DNA of 64,000 nt from Dryococelus australis (GCA_029891345.1 CM057009.1:230321178-230385177), one strand, 5' to 3'; positions 33,395 through 45,181 are shown, counted from the stretch's first letter. Made by a program: numbers and translations. Notes: generated by a model from the sequence alone, not told the origin.

Positions 33395-33869
33395 GTTAGT
33401 GTTGTTTTATATAGTAGTTCACATATTGACATTTCCCTGTGTACTCCCTGGTATACTGTACATTGTCTCTTTGCCTCTCTTCCTTACAGGTGGTCGGGCT
33501 ATACGCAGGTCACCACGGTGCCGTTTTGTGACATGTATTGGTCCCAACTTCACTAAATAAGTGGAATTCCCAGTCTTCTCTACCACTCTTAATGCCCCTG
33601 TCCATCAAGGTGCCAGCCCAGCACAGTAATTTTTTATACCGGTCTATAGTGGATTCTGTCTCAATTAAACATACATTCCAGGTACAAGCTCGGGTGGCGT
33701 CTTTTGCTCACTGGTAACCACACATTACAATAACTTATTTGATTTGCTCTTGCTTCTTCATGGATTTGTGCCTGGTGTTCTACTATCTGCTCCGGTTATA
33801 TAGGCAGGTTTTCGTGGGGTGCTACGGGGGCACGGAGTTCGCGACCTTGTACCATTTCGGCGGGTGTCT

Positions 33870-34470
33870 TTCTGGTTGCGCATTTACTCTGTTCCTTAGG
33901 CAAAACATTACCTTTGGGATCAACTCGGCCCACCTAGTGTGACCTTCTCCTAACCGGACGCGTAACTGGATTTTGACGCCTTGATTATGTCGTTCGGTTG
34001 GGTTAGCCCTAGGGTGGTATGCTGGGGTGGTACGATGTTCTGTTCCCTAACTGGTACAGTATTCTCTCCACTTTCGCCCTAGAAATTGTGTGCCATTATC
34101 AGTCAGCAAATACTCGGGGTGTCCCCATCTCGGAAAGAACTCATTTTGCATCATCTGTGCGATCATGTGCGCACGAACATTGCTGACGGGAAATGGCTCG
34201 GTCCAATGGGTAAACAAATCCGTGGCAACAATAAGGAATCTTTTGCCAGTTTTGGTATGCGGGTACGGGCCCATGATTTCAACCACTACTGTCTTAAATG
34301 GATAAGTTGGCAGTCTCGGTTGCTGTGGAGTATCGCCGTCTGATCTCTGCGGATTTCAGGTGTTACACGTGATACAGCTCTGTGCATGCTTCCTTACATC
34401 TCACTGTTTGGCACACATAGCACGCAATTTCCAGGTGGTTTGGTCCACTAATCTACACTTTTCTGTGTAC
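33870..34470 (-). pseudogene. E3 integrase
   Basis: A frame at 34047-34286 reads 'VEIMGPYPHTKTGKRFLIVAT', then 'DLFTHWTEPFP' with the first catalytic Asp, 'NEFFPRWGHPEYLLTDNG', and 'TQFLGRKW' with the second. A broken zinc module with Cys residues lies just upstream on the minus strand at about 34360-34420. Downstream, 'SYHPS' marks the approach to the third acidic residue, which falls in a frameshifted stretch near 33980-34040. This is the best-preserved integrase core in the window. Confidence 0.85.
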
Positions 34471-34699
34471 TGCGTGGCGCAGTGTTGTCGGCATTGCTTA
34501 GCATTTGGGGAATTTTATTGTGCAGTGTGTACCTCTCTTAATACATCCCATACATTCAATGAAACAAGTTCGCTGGGTGGTGTGGCAACAATGTTTTATA
34601 CAATGAGAGTTTGTGTTTCTCTGCAGTTTATTTTGCACTACAAGATGGTAGCGCTTCTGCCCATTCCACATCGTCAGTTACCGTTAGATTAGGACGAGG

Positions 34700-35202
34700 A
34701 TTCCTCGACAAGGCGTCCATGAGCTCATTGGTTTCCCCGCCATGTGTTCTACCTTGAAATCATACTCCTGAAGTAACAGCGCCCAGCGGGCAAGTTTGCT
34801 CTTCCTGTTATGCTTGCCTTCTAACCACACAAGACATCAGTTGTCAGTTTTGAGAGTAAAATATCTTCCTTGCAAGTACGGCCTGTACTTTCGCAATGAA
34901 CGTACAATTGCTTAATATTCCTGCTCATTGATGTGATGCTTGCATTCTGTTTCCCCGAACTTCGCACTGTGGTAACTTATTATGTGATTTTCCCCGGGTG
35001 TTCCCACATGATACAATACAGCCCCGATGCCTTCTTGACTGGTATCTGTTTGTACAACAATGGGTAATTCTGTGTTGAACCTAGAGAGCAGATTAAAGTT
35101 CTGTAATGCATGTTTGATATCTTTGAAGGCTTGATCAGCATGAGATGTCCAGACAAATTTACTTTTCTCATACAACAAAGCAGTTAATGGTGCAGCAATC
35201 AC
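34700..35202 (-). pseudogene. E3 RNase H
   Basis: Frame 34912-35202 reads 'FVWTSHADQAFKDIKHALQN', then 'VVQTDTSQEGIGAVLYHVG' with the first catalytic Asp, 'IISYHSAKFGETECKHHINEQEY' with the Glu region. After a stop it continues 'YFTLKTDN', 'LARWALLLQEYDFKVEHMAGK' to about 34730. The usual Asn-x-x-Ala-Asp-x-Leu-Ser end is degraded. Confidence 0.85.
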
Positions 35203-36145
35203 AGAAAAGTTTGGGACAAATTCCCTTAACCAATTAAGTCAAAACATTTCCTGACTTGTTTACGTGATCTAATCGTGTGTTTGTTTTGAATTTCCTGTAT
35301 GTGTTGGTGTTCTGGTTCGTGTCCATCCCTTGTTATATAGTGTTCCAAAAACTCCATTCTACTCGTACTCAACTTACAGTTTTCCACTTTGCATGTAAGG
35401 GCTCAAATGTTACAAGTGCTCTCCTCAGCTGTTGGACCAAACAAGTACATCATCCATATACGCCATCGCAAATTCTCCAATGAATCCCTCCAATACATTA
35501 AACATTAAGTTTTGGAACATTGCAGGGGCACACTTTAAACAAACTGGCATGGCAACAAATTAATATCTTCGTCCATCTGGGGTGGTAAATGCTGTTTTCT
35601 TTCTATCTTGTGGGCGGATAGGCACTTGCCAATATCCGGACTTTAAATAAAGTGATGTGAAAACGTTAGCTGGTCCAAATGTTGACAATGTGTATTTTAT
35701 ATTAATGACTTGTGTTGGCATGTTTACAGTGATTTTATTCAAAGGGCAGAATTCAACACAAAATCGCCATTCACCATCTTTCTTAGGGGCAAGTGTAATA
35801 CCTGAATTATAGAGACTCTGCATAGGTTCAATCATATTGTCATGTAACTTTTCACATACCTGCTGGTTGATGATGTACGGAAAGAAAATACCTGGGTCTT
35901 GTGGCTTGGAGTAGACCGTGTCATTGTGTGTTGTGATGGTCGCAAGCTCCGTTGCATCGGTGCTCTGCAGCTTCCCCTCAGTGTGGAACACACTAGCATA
36001 CTGGTCCAGTAGTGGGATCTCGTGCTCGAAGTCAGCAAGAGGCACGGCAGTTGTTATTGTCGGTGGCGTTGCTCCCACACCATATACAGTCCACCTGGCA
36101 CATGTCCCCACATGCAGACGACCCAGATGTGATTCTATCATAGTG
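35203..36145 (-). pseudogene. E3 reverse transcriptase
   Basis: Frame 35560-36141 opens with a protease-RT linker and reads 'NMIEPMQSLYNSGITLAPKK', 'DGEWRFCVEFCPLNKITVN', 'VFTSLYLKSGYWQVP' and 'DRKKTAFTTPDGRRY'. After a stop the minus strand continues with the PFGL-like block and 'FAMAYMDDVLVWS' near 35430-35470, with both aspartates intact. The thumb 'CFDLIG'-type remnant follows near 35230. It is the most continuous RT among the related elements. Confidence 0.9.
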
Positions 36146-36299
36146 TGGTTGTCAATAAGCCATGGCAGTCCCAGAATAATTTATTTTCATAGGTCAGGCA
36201 CAGTATAAACATCGCACATTGTACGCAGCTCTTGGATCCCTACCATGACATGCATGACACTTCTCGCTTATCCCTGTTTGTGTGCGGTAGTGAATTGCA

Positions 36300-36470
36300 G
36301 ACATCGCAGTGGTACTATAGTTGTTATGGCTTATATGAAACCCTCACACACAAAATTGTGACTGGTGGCAGCATCAACTACAGCTCTGACATTCCCCCCT
36401 TCAAGGCCAACACAAAAGCTTAATGCTTTCACGGTACTGTCAGTCACTTGAAACATGTTTGCACCTTAGG
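36300..36470 (-). pseudogene. E3 aspartic protease
   Basis: The minus strand near 36370-36410 reads 'AVVDAATSHNF', where a retropepsin loop D-T/S-G-A-T/S is expected, so Gly is replaced by Ala. E2 has 'DTAVSHNF' in the same place, which shows the two proteases are homologous. The rest of the domain is frameshifted. Confidence 0.55.
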
Positions 36471-36479
36471 TAGGCGGAT

Positions 36480-37298
36480 TGTTAAGACCTGACAGTGAGA
36501 CTGGTGCAGGTGCTGTTTCGCCAACCTCCCTTCTTAGTTTCCCGACCTGTTGCCCTGGTAGAAGATTTTGTGGTGACTGTTACGAAAATTTGTTCCATGT
36601 CCGCAGTTCGCTCTCACTGGTGTAAACTGCGGGGGTGGTCTTGTGAGATCTGGCAACATGGAAGCTGTTAATGTGTGATGGTTTTGCCACGGTGACTGAT
36701 ATTCTTGGTTTGTGTGTATGTCCCTCTCATACAAACATGCTTCTCTCGTGAACTGTACTAAACTGGCATGTGTCACCCTCCATAGATACGGTCTTATATC
36801 AAGTGCTGATAATGCTACAATTATCTCCAATACCCCGTGTGTTGCCTCTCCCAGGTTTAGCCGCTTATACAAGCCTAATTTGTGTTGTATCAACTCTTAA
36901 ATTCTCTCATGCTCTCTCTGTTGTTCGTGATACAGTCGCGCTTGTGCCTGTATAGCATCTCCATTAGTGTCGAACCGACCTAGCCATCTCTCACAAAACT
37001 CTTCCCACATAACTCGATAGTCCCTGACCAAGTTCCACCACATGGCAGCAGTTCCCCTTAACCTGTTTCCAGTTACTTCAGTCCAGTCATCTTTATGCAA
37101 ACAATGCATATTCAATTTTTCCTCACAAACAGCTAGGAATGTACCCGGGTCTTCTGAGTCATGTCCCGCAAAATTTGAGAGTAATACACTGCGATCTGGC
37201 CTGGTTAAGCACAGTGGCGTGTCCATAACAACTACTGGCGGCATGGGATTCACCTCTGGTGTTGGCGGTGGTGCAATCTCAGCACAGTTCTTCTTATG
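36480..37298 (-). pseudogene. E3 Gag
   Basis: Frames 36897-37253 and 36534-36893 are nearly continuous. The first carries a capsid-like segment, 'FAGHDSEDPGTFLAVCEEKL', then 'GTAAMWWNLV' and 'WEEFCERWLGRF', the pattern of gypsy capsid helices with conserved Trp. The second ends Pro-rich with a possible degraded knuckle (Asn-Cys-Gly-His-Gly). It is joined upstream to the PHD-like finger by about 30 Pro-rich residues in the same frame. Confidence 0.8.
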
Positions 37299-37436
37299 GC
37301 ACTCATCGCAGTTTATAACATCATCGCGGTAGGTGGTAAAATTCGCAGACCCTATGCATCGTAAATGCGAGTCTTTCCTACACTGTTGGCACTGCGATCA
37401 CTTTGTCACTGCTTTGTCACATTCGGTGTGTATGCA
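37299..37436 (-). other. PHD-like C4HC3 zinc finger at the E3 Gag N-terminus
   Basis: One minus-strand frame gives C-x4-C-x9-C-x2-C-x4-H-x2-C-x15-C-x2-C over 46 codons, including 'CQQC', 'SHLRC' and 'CDEC'. One stop lies in the x9 loop. The frame is continuous with the Gag that follows. The array in E2 (18845-18979) differs by one residue in one loop. The order of ligands is that of PHD fingers; CCHC retroviral knuckles and RING fingers have other spacings. Confidence 0.65.
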
Positions 37437-37449
37437 CAGACATTATGCT

Positions 37450-38038
37450 GACAACATAAAGACGTTGTCAGGCATGCATCGCCACAAGGGTTACTCCTAC
37501 ATACTTCCCTCAAAAAAGTTAATTTCACTCAATCTCCCATAATGCACGCATCGATCGATCGGTATGTCTAAGTAACTCGCGCTCACCTTCTCGGGTGCTG
37601 TGTTGTCACGGTTGCCGACGCAGGTGTCTTGAGGGCTTCTCCCGGTTGTTCAGGTGTGGTAACCGCAATCTTATCGCATTTGAAGCAGATGATGCGACGC
37701 AGATGAACACTCTTGGCCCCACTTGGTAACGTCAATTGACACTGTCGGACGAGACACGATATGAACGATGACATTATTACTTACTGATGATATGGCAACC
37801 AGCGGTGCTTCCCAATCATCTCACTGTTGAGACTCAGGGTTCTCACGGATGCTGTAGGTGAAGTGTCCATCTCACCTGAGAATACTTCCTAACTCGTTGG
37901 AAATACTACACTTCAACTAAACATTTAACACTTTGAAAAAGAAACACATGTTGCTAGGACACTATCACTACAAATGAAAGAAGATCGATCACTGTGATAC
38001 CTGTTTTATTTATACCATTCGTACAAATCAACATGCCA
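37450..38038 (-). other. E3 5' leader and putative primer site
   Basis: No convincing coding between the PHD-like finger and the 5' LTR. The minus strand begins TGGCATGTTGATTTGTAC (38038 down to 38021) directly at the LTR edge, a TGG-initial sequence in primer-site position. I cannot assign the tRNA. A short minus frame (37583-37774) is not recognisable. Confidence 0.35.
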
Positions 38039-39117
38039 TGAAATTAATGATACACTTAGTCGTGCCTGCCTAACTGCTTGGGTGCTCCACAGCCCGCAAT
38101 TACTCTTGCACATGCCTAGATGGATGATTACACTAATGTTTAATGAAAACACAATATTCACAAGGGAAAAGAGTCGACAGCTGCTAGGGTGGACTGACGA
38201 TTATCCCTGAAGATAGGACACGGTGAATAACAAATTAAAACACTTGATGATACATTAACACATGTGATTACTTGGCATCTCTAACACAAACTCGTCTGGG
38301 ATTGCCCACCAGTATGTGGGTAGTGTGCTGACGGCCTATACATAGAGCCGGCTAGGATGGAAGTAAAATCACTGTACACAAGTTAAAAATTTACATAAAT
38401 TGCACAAAGACCCTTAAAAGATGATGGGGTGCGAGTTGAGTAGTCACAATAAACACACACATGTGTGAAAACAAGTTTATATGGTGTGGATGCCGCTGGA
38501 TAAAGTTCGTAGCGGACCATGTGGTGCAGGTGAAATTGCAATATATCTCTGCAGAAACAGAAAATTAAATTCCAACCAAATATTACTCTGGTAGAGGAAA
38601 TTATTCTCTTTCTGATTACAATGGTTACAAGCATGTGAGATGCCTGATGGTGGAAAAAGCAAACATTAATGTGACCGTGTAGTAAAACACAAAAAGCATC
38701 AATCACATGAAAAATACATAGAAACTGAATACAATTTACATAGAACACTGAAATAAATTATGGCGCACATGGTTTTGCACAAATAAACTCTCAAAGCGCA
38801 AGGATGATGCGGACATGGACTTGGCTGCGATTAGACACATGGTTGTATGTGATGTTGCCGTAAAATATTAAAACATGCAGCTCACACTTTGAATTTCTTA
38901 ACTAAGCATTTTTAAATAACAACCAACACTTTAAAATGCTGTAAGACATATCAAAACCTGAAAATAAAATTACAATACACATTTTACGCTGCAAAATAAT
39001 AATCTTTATGTCAAAGTTCAAAAATATTAGCCTCTTTGTGCCTGTGCATATACACATGACACGTGCGTGGTGTGCGCCGTCATGGGCTCTAGCACTTCTG
39101 GCTGTTACCGGACATCA
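38039..39117 (-). repeat. E3 5' LTR
   Basis: Direct repeat of 31389-32737, lacking about 290 bp relative to it around 38880-38970. It ends in ATCA at 39117, followed by TATA, the right target duplication of E3. Minus frames at 38383-38748 are non-coding shadows. Confidence 0.85.
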
Positions 39118-39414
39118 TATATTATTGCTTTACTACTCTGCAAACAAGAGTGAAATGAAAACAATATTTTTATCATCAGAGATAATGGGTATGTATGCCA
39201 ATATCCTTAACATATTCAACCTTTTATTTTGCACAGTTAAATAATTTAAAAAAAATACCTTTTAACACATTAACACAAATGTGGTGTTCCAACTGGAAAC
39301 ACGGAAGATCATAAAGAAGAACAAAATAAAATGGGGTTTGCAAAAACCGTGTACTGCTAGAAAAGCAATAGGAAAAAATTAGGTTAGGAGAAGATCATGC
39401 AGTAGCATGGTTCA
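39118..39414 (-). repeat. E4 3' LTR, inner fragment
   Basis: Collinear with 48725-49016 of the 5' LTR (anchors: GTGAAATGAAAACA, ACCTTTTAACACATTAACAC, GGAAGATCATAAAGAAGAA). It continues, across E3, the fragment that ends at 31388. Its right edge TGGTTCA corresponds to TGGCTCA of the other LTR. Confidence 0.85.
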
Positions 39415-39429
39415 ACACTCCCCTCCTCA
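39415..39429 (-). other. E4 polypurine tract
   Basis: The minus strand reads GAGGAGGGGAGTGT immediately before the LTR start TGAACC. This fits a plus-strand primer and fixes the LTR edge. Confidence 0.6.
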
Positions 39430-39574
39430 AAACAGTACTACCCCCGCAATGGTAAGCAACAACTAAAGCACCAAAAAAAATGTAAGGATTAACATTACTC
39501 AAAGTTACTCAAATTAACTATCACCAAAGTAAAATTACTATGTACTTATCCAAGAGATTTGGTAGGGTGGGATG

Positions 39575-41374
39575 GCAGAGTTACAACAACAGCCCTCTCA
39601 GGTAACTCAGTAGAGGAGCTGGGAGGCTGAGGAGAGGGGTGAGCTCTGTGATAAAAAGTAATAAAAACCATATACACAGAGCAAGGCACAAAGCGCTAAT
39701 GATACTGGGAACAACTTGCGAAGGGATATTTAAAGTAACTTCAGGAGAGTTTTGATACTTGTAACGATGGAGCTTGAGAATATCTTGAAAATCAATGCCC
39801 TTGGGCTGAGAAGTTAAAATGATATCCAACTATTTAATGAAATAATAATTTGGAGAGAATTTGGAAGGTTTCTAAAATGTATGGAAGAGAGAATGGTTAG
39901 AAACTTGGGAACATGAACTATTGGTAAGGACAGATTTAAATGGATAGTAGAGCTCACTGATCCAAAACTCTTGAAGAAAGGACTAAGAATGTCACAATGA
40001 CTGGCATTGGTAATGGTTCCAGAACCATTCAAATAAGGAGCAAAAGGAGGTAGGGATTATTAGGTAGACCTGCAAAGAAAGATGGTTGGGATGGAGGTAT
40101 TGGTAGCAAACAGCCAAAGTGAATAAGTACTTTGGAATAGGGGAGCTCAAGGCTAATGAAATATTTGTCACAAAGATCAATATATGGTCTACCCAAAAAC
40201 AAATTAATTTCACAGGCCTTGTCATGGATCAAAGAAAGAAAAAACTGAAGGGCAAAGCGTAACACCATTAGTTTCGCAACTGTTCATCAATTTGGTAGGT
40301 ACTGAAGCAAACTGTTTTCTATCAGGACTGATAATTAACACATCATAAAGGTAGACCAAAAGGTATCTTCTTATCTTGTAATACTAGAAAGGCACAGAAA
40401 AAATGTTATAATGCCCAAAGAAACTATCCTTGTTTGCCTAAGGCACATTAACTACAACATTAAGAGAATTTCCAAAAATAACAGCCTGCATGGAACTACG
40501 TTCATAAAACATATAAAGATTCTCTTGAGAAACAGGTGCCATCATATGCAGGGGCAAGATAATTAAATGTTGAATTTTGTTCAAAACATTGATATAGATG
40601 ACAGCATTCCACAAGGTAAAACTCAGTTTGCCAAATACACCAGTCTCAATAGCATTTTTTAAATCAAAAAGTTCAAGTCTAGCATTGTCCAAAGCTTTGG
40701 ATACTCTTAATAACATGGAATTGAAATCAACCCTGAAACTCATAATTACCATTCTGTCTACCAATTCTTGCACAGATTGATTTAGGGACTAATAAATAAA
40801 CTTATAATGTTGCAAATAGTGTGAGGCTAACTTTTGTATATTTTTAGTATCGTTCAAAACACTATTTTCCAAATTCTTAATTATAAAAATGTGATTCTCC
40901 AATTTGGCTGCAATGTCGTCGTGTACATCTGTAACAGAGTTCAATCTGTTTTTAAATGGGCACGATCCTCAGTGTCCAAATTTCCAAACCGTATTTTGAG
41001 GACCTTTCCAACAAAATCAATGATATCTCTATTCTGTCGATATTCCATAGGAAGATGGGACATTAAAGTACCAATCTCTGATTTGAAAGCTACAATTGAG
41101 CAACAGAATATGCAAAATTTTGGTCCAGAGTGACATTTTCGTGGCGAAGTTGCACAGAGTGATTTTGAACAGAAATTACTGATTGAATGTGAGCATCAAG
41201 TGGGGACGACTCTTCTTGTAGATCGAGGAGATGAAAGTCAAGGACAATAGAGAAAAAACTATTTGAGAACATAACACCATCTTCTTTTTCAAATATTGCA
41301 CCAAAATTGAGGGTTGTTACAGTGACCAAAGAGCAGAACGGTGCAAGCACAAGCACCAAGAAAACCGAAGACAT
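39575..41374 (-). pseudogene. E4 envelope, baculovirus-F-like, decayed
   Basis: Minus-strand frames in order. 41090-41374 starts with a hydrophobic signal-peptide-like segment after Met. Near 41015-41045 an R-x-x-R furin-type site is followed by a hydrophobic Asp-Phe-Val-Gly-containing stretch, where F-type fusion proteins have their fusion peptide. 40438-40773 carries long heptad-like helices with an Ala-Ile-...-Gly-Lys-Leu-Ser segment typical of this family. 39581-39829 ends with a strongly hydrophobic transmembrane segment of about 20 residues. Several stops and frameshifts break it. Its slot downstream of pol and the length of about 595 codons suit an errantivirus Env, which mediates membrane fusion. 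Confidence 0.75.
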
Positions 41375-41909
41375 GCTGATGTCCAGAAAGACTCAAACTC
41401 TCCGCCCAAAAAAAAAAACCAACGAAGATCCACACTAAAACAAAGAAGGTTAAACTCCCAATGATCTAACCAAAATCACACAATTTAAAAGAAACTACGA
41501 ACACCACAAATATTCATGAATTAACACCCTTATAAAACTGTACTGTCAATCCTAGAAATATTCCTAAAAACATTTCCCAAAGAATTACATTTACAAATGC
41601 AAAAACAAAATTATCATCTTTAATATCCATACATAAGCTCAATGAAAAACCTTATTACAATTTTGCACAAATAAATTCTTAACTACTAGTACCATAGATT
41701 TTTCTTTTGAGTTTAGGCCTAACACATAAGAACAATTAGAAGACCCTATAAAGACTCAGACAAGTGGGTGATCAATCCACTAGAGACAGTCAGGGTGCAA
41801 CTTAAAATTTTGCGAAATAGTGTACATAGATGTACGAAGGTATGGAGTAATCAAGGGGTATAAATAACAACAAATGGCAGGTAGGACTTACAGTACCTAA
41901 CACTATCAA

Positions 41910-42890
41910 AACACTAAGCAGTAACTTTGGGATAGAACTTTTTCAGATTGGAGATTTGTACACACATAACACAAAATCCAGTTTCAGGATTAGCCAGCTT
42001 GGCAGTGACAGAGGTTAAAAACCGCAGAATACTATAGGGATCAGCCCAACGAAACGACAACTTTGCCATTCTCCTTTCAATGGTTTTACTACTAGGATGA
42101 CATCTTAACAACACTTAGTTGCCTGCCTTGAATGGTTTTTGAATTCTACCTGCATTGTAACGCTCATGTGTCCTTTCGTGAGCGACCTTCACATATTGAA
42201 GAGCAGAAGACCAAACATCCACTATAATACTAACATCATCAGGCAGCAAATCACCTAATTCCCACAAATTAGACAATAGGTTGTTTGGCAAGTAAGTAAA
42301 CAATAACTTTAACAGAGACTTGTGAGATTCATGTCGTGCATAATTGAAAGCCATTTGGAGCCAACGTAAATTCCTATTACAGTTTGTCTGGCCCTTCGCA
42401 TAGAAAGCAATAAGAGCAGAGCGGAGGTTCCTATTAAAATGCTCCGCATGCGAGAGAGGAGGATTATAAGGGGACAGGGTTATGTGTTTGATGCCAAAAG
42501 AGAAACAAATTTGTTTGAACCGTTTTGCTGTGAATTGAGAACCATTATCAGAAACTATAGAAGAAGGAATGCCAAAATGTAACTTTTCTCAAAGGTATTA
42601 ACCACACAAATTTGGAAAATGCATCTACACATACCAAAATCATATTATGTCCAGATTTGCTATGAGGAAAGGGTCCAACAAAATCGATAAACAATTTCTG
42701 CATTGTTTTCTCAGCTACTTCTGAAGTTAGAAATCCTAAATGAGTGTTTTGTGCTGGTTTGCTCATAGCGCATAGCGCATTTCTACTCTATCTGAAATTT
42801 CTACATTCATTCCTTTCCAAATAAAATGTTTCTTGATTGCCTGAATAGTCTTGTAAGTTCCTAGGTGTCCACCTACAGGAAAAGAATGAA
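41910..42890 (-). pseudogene. E4 integrase
   Basis: The zinc module 'GGHLGTYKT' is near 42860. The core in frame 42548-42766 reads 'FIDFVGPFPHSKSGHNMILV', then 'CVDAFSKFVWLIP' with the first Asp. After a frameshift come 'VSDNGSQFT' with the second Asp (about 42530-42555) and 'LSPYNPPLSHAEHFNR' with the catalytic Glu (42425-42470). The C-terminal frames 42115-42354 and 41914-42114 end with the GPY/F-like 'KLSFRWADPYSI'. All three catalytic residues are visible. Confidence 0.85.
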
Positions 42891-42999
42891 AAGACTAAAA
42901 AACCATGGTTTTCAGAACATTAAGCAAAACAAAATATTTTCTGTTGTCGCGTGACTTACAAAATAGGACCCCTTTAAACAGTGAATATGGTTTTCGGTC

Positions 43000-43620
43000 A
43001 ATACCAGACTGTAAATTTTGAATAATAACTTATAAATAGGGTCTTATCCTGGTAATTCTTAATGTTATCAAAAGCCAAAGGGAAATCAGTTGAAAGATTA
43101 CAACTTACAAAAATTTCAGTTTCTTCTAACACTTTAGTTCCTTCAACCATGCATGAGAGGACATGTGCAACAACATTCTGAGTACCCTTGATGTGTTGGA
43201 CCTTAGATTTCAAAGTAGAGCTTCTCATCGCCCAACTGCCTATTTTACCTAACTGGCATGGGTGTACTAACAGCCAAGTCAAAGCCTGATTATCTGTTCC
43301 TAACCAAAATTCGGAATGTTCGAGATATTCACGGAATATATCAACACCAAATACAACTGTTAAACATTCTAATTCAAAGGTGGTAGATGATTTTCTTTAC
43401 TGAGGAGTCAAAGTACATGAAGCATAAGCCACCGGTTGACGTACACCTTCTATTTACTGTAAAGGACTGCCCCTACAGCCAAACTAGAGGCATCGATTTG
43501 TAAAATGAACTGCTTGGAAAAGTCAGTCATTCGCAACAGAGGAGTATTATTAATGTCATTTTTTAAAGAATCAAACTATTTCTGTTGGTCTGCACCCCAC
43601 TCAAATTTGGAATTTTTCTT
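43000..43620 (-). pseudogene. E4 RNase H
   Basis: The minus strand reads 'QFILQIDASSLAVGAVLY' near 43450-43505, the first catalytic box, then many stops in 43280-43440. Frame 42998-43282 resumes 'TWLLVHPCQLGKIGSWAM', 'KVQHIKGTQNVVAHVLSCM', the usual end of the domain, with His for the conserved Asp. It is the most broken part of this pol. Confidence 0.75.
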
Positions 43621-44460
43621 TCTTTATTGGTTAAGGGGTGCAGCCTTTTCTGCAAAATGTGGAATTAACTTCCCAAAAAACTTAATCATAACAATAAAAC
43701 AGGGTATGCCATTTGCATACCTAGGTTGGGGAAAATTCCTAACTGCTTTGGTCCTTTGTGGGTCTATGAAAATGCCCTGACTAGAAATGTTATGACTCAG
43801 AAATGAAATCTCAGGAACCCCAAACTTGACCTTGGCAGGATTTACTGTTAAACGAGCTATTTTAAAATGTGAAAAGATGTATTCTAAATGGGTTAAATAT
43901 TCCTCAAAATTTTCAGAATAGGCCACCAAATAATCAAGATAATTTTATACAAATTTAAATTTTACATCATGAAATATTTGAACCAACAGTCTCGTGAGTA
44001 CTTGGGCACCTGTTGCCAAACCAAAGGGAACACGTGTGAACTGATACAAGTTCCATGGCACACAAAAACTGGTTATGTGTTTAGATTCTCTACTTAAAGG
44101 TATCTGGTGGTAAGCAGTATTTAAATCTATGGTGGTAAAAATGTTGGCCTTACTAAATCAATGAAAGGCAGAGTGCAAGTGCAGCAATGTCACAGATTCA
44201 GTTTCAAATTTCTTATTTACCTTACAGTAATAAAAAATCATGCATAGTTTTCCATTAGGCTTAGGAATAAGAAAAGCTGGACTACCATACCGTGATGTTG
44301 ATTGTTATATAAGCCCTTTATTGATCAGGTCCTGGACCTGAAATTTAAGTAGCTCCATTTTTGGAGGGGCCAAATGATATGGTTGACTTTTAACTAGTTC
44401 TTGGTCGAAAAGCTTGATCTCATACTCCAGCATTTTGGTTAGTCCTTACTCAGTTGTAAA
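43621..44460 (-). pseudogene. E4 reverse transcriptase
   Basis: From 44450 leftward: linker 'LKFQVQDLINKG', then 'KPNGKLCMIFYYCKVNKK', 'IFTTIDLNTAYHQIPL', 'FTRVPFGLATGAQVLTRLL' and the catalytic box NYLDYLVAYS near 43915-43945. There the second Asp is Tyr. Frame 43624-43929 gives the thumb: 'LTVNPAKVKFGVPEISFLSH', 'IDPQRTKAVRNFPQP', 'IKFFGKLIPHFAEKAAPLN'. The wording differs clearly from E1, E2, E3 and E5, as expected for a separate errantivirus lineage. Confidence 0.85.
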
Positions 44461-44990
44461 CACACTGGGAAAACGATCACACAATTTCTGAATTTTATTT
44501 CGCTCTAAATCAGATAAATAACGAAGAAGATTTTCTAAAACTTTTGCTTTGCAATCCACATTAACTTCAGAGGTGGTAGAAAGACCTTGGTTACTAATAA
44601 AATGAATTCTCTCTTTTGTGGCAAATTCAAAAAACATATATCCCTCCTGAACATTTAGAGACAGGCCTGTTTTTCTCATGAAATCTGCTCCAATAATAAG
44701 ATCCAAACTCAGCTCGTCAGCAACGAGACATTTTATCATCAAGAAAAGTGTGAAATTTTCACCTTTATTACTGCTCAACAAGAAATAGGCAATGGAGCTT
44801 TAGAAACAGTAAAACATTAAAAATTACTCTCTTTAACCAACATAATAAGGTTAAATTCCTGTAAACGTTTAAAAAGTTATTTGGAAATATTAGTTCTCGC
44901 AGAACCAGAGTCCACAAGTGCACTGATAAAAACAGAATCTACATTTAATTCTACATGTGGAGTACTTTGTGAACACCAACAACATTAGGA
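44446..44990 (-). pseudogene. E4 aspartic protease
   Basis: The minus strand reads 'ISALVDSGSARTN' near 44890-44930: an intact D-S-G-S-A active-site loop. A frameshift follows. Frame 44446-44781 then gives 'LDLIIGADFMRKTGL', the conserved Ile-Gly-x-Asp-Phe block that ends the domain, and runs on into the RT linker 'RFPSVF'. The protease would cleave Gag-Pol. Confidence 0.75.
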
Positions 44991-45181
44991 AACTGGACAC
45001 GACACAAGTCCCAAGCTCATGCTCATGCTCATTGTGAGCTTCAGGTTGTCCGAACAACTGTTGAAGAAGGGTACAAATGTGAATCCTGGGAGAAATTTGA
45101 GCATTGTAAGAGTCAAGATTGGGTTTACAACAAAAGTGTGGGTGGTCGCTCACATTTTCTCCTCGCTGGGCATGTTTTTCT

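Larger units (their letters stand above)
31389..39117 (-). mobile_element. Ty3/gypsy element E3, nested in the E4 3' LTR
   Basis: Complete in outline, minus strand: 5' LTR 38039-39117, primer site, PHD-like finger, Gag, protease, RT, RNase H, integrase, tail ORF, polypurine tract and 3' LTR 31389-32737. Plus-strand ends are TGAA...ATCA. The flanks are TGTA and TATA, aligning to TACA in the uninterrupted E4 LTR, so a 4-bp target duplication is likely. E3 must be younger than E4. The RT box YMDD is intact, but stops and frameshifts remain. Confidence 0.9.
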
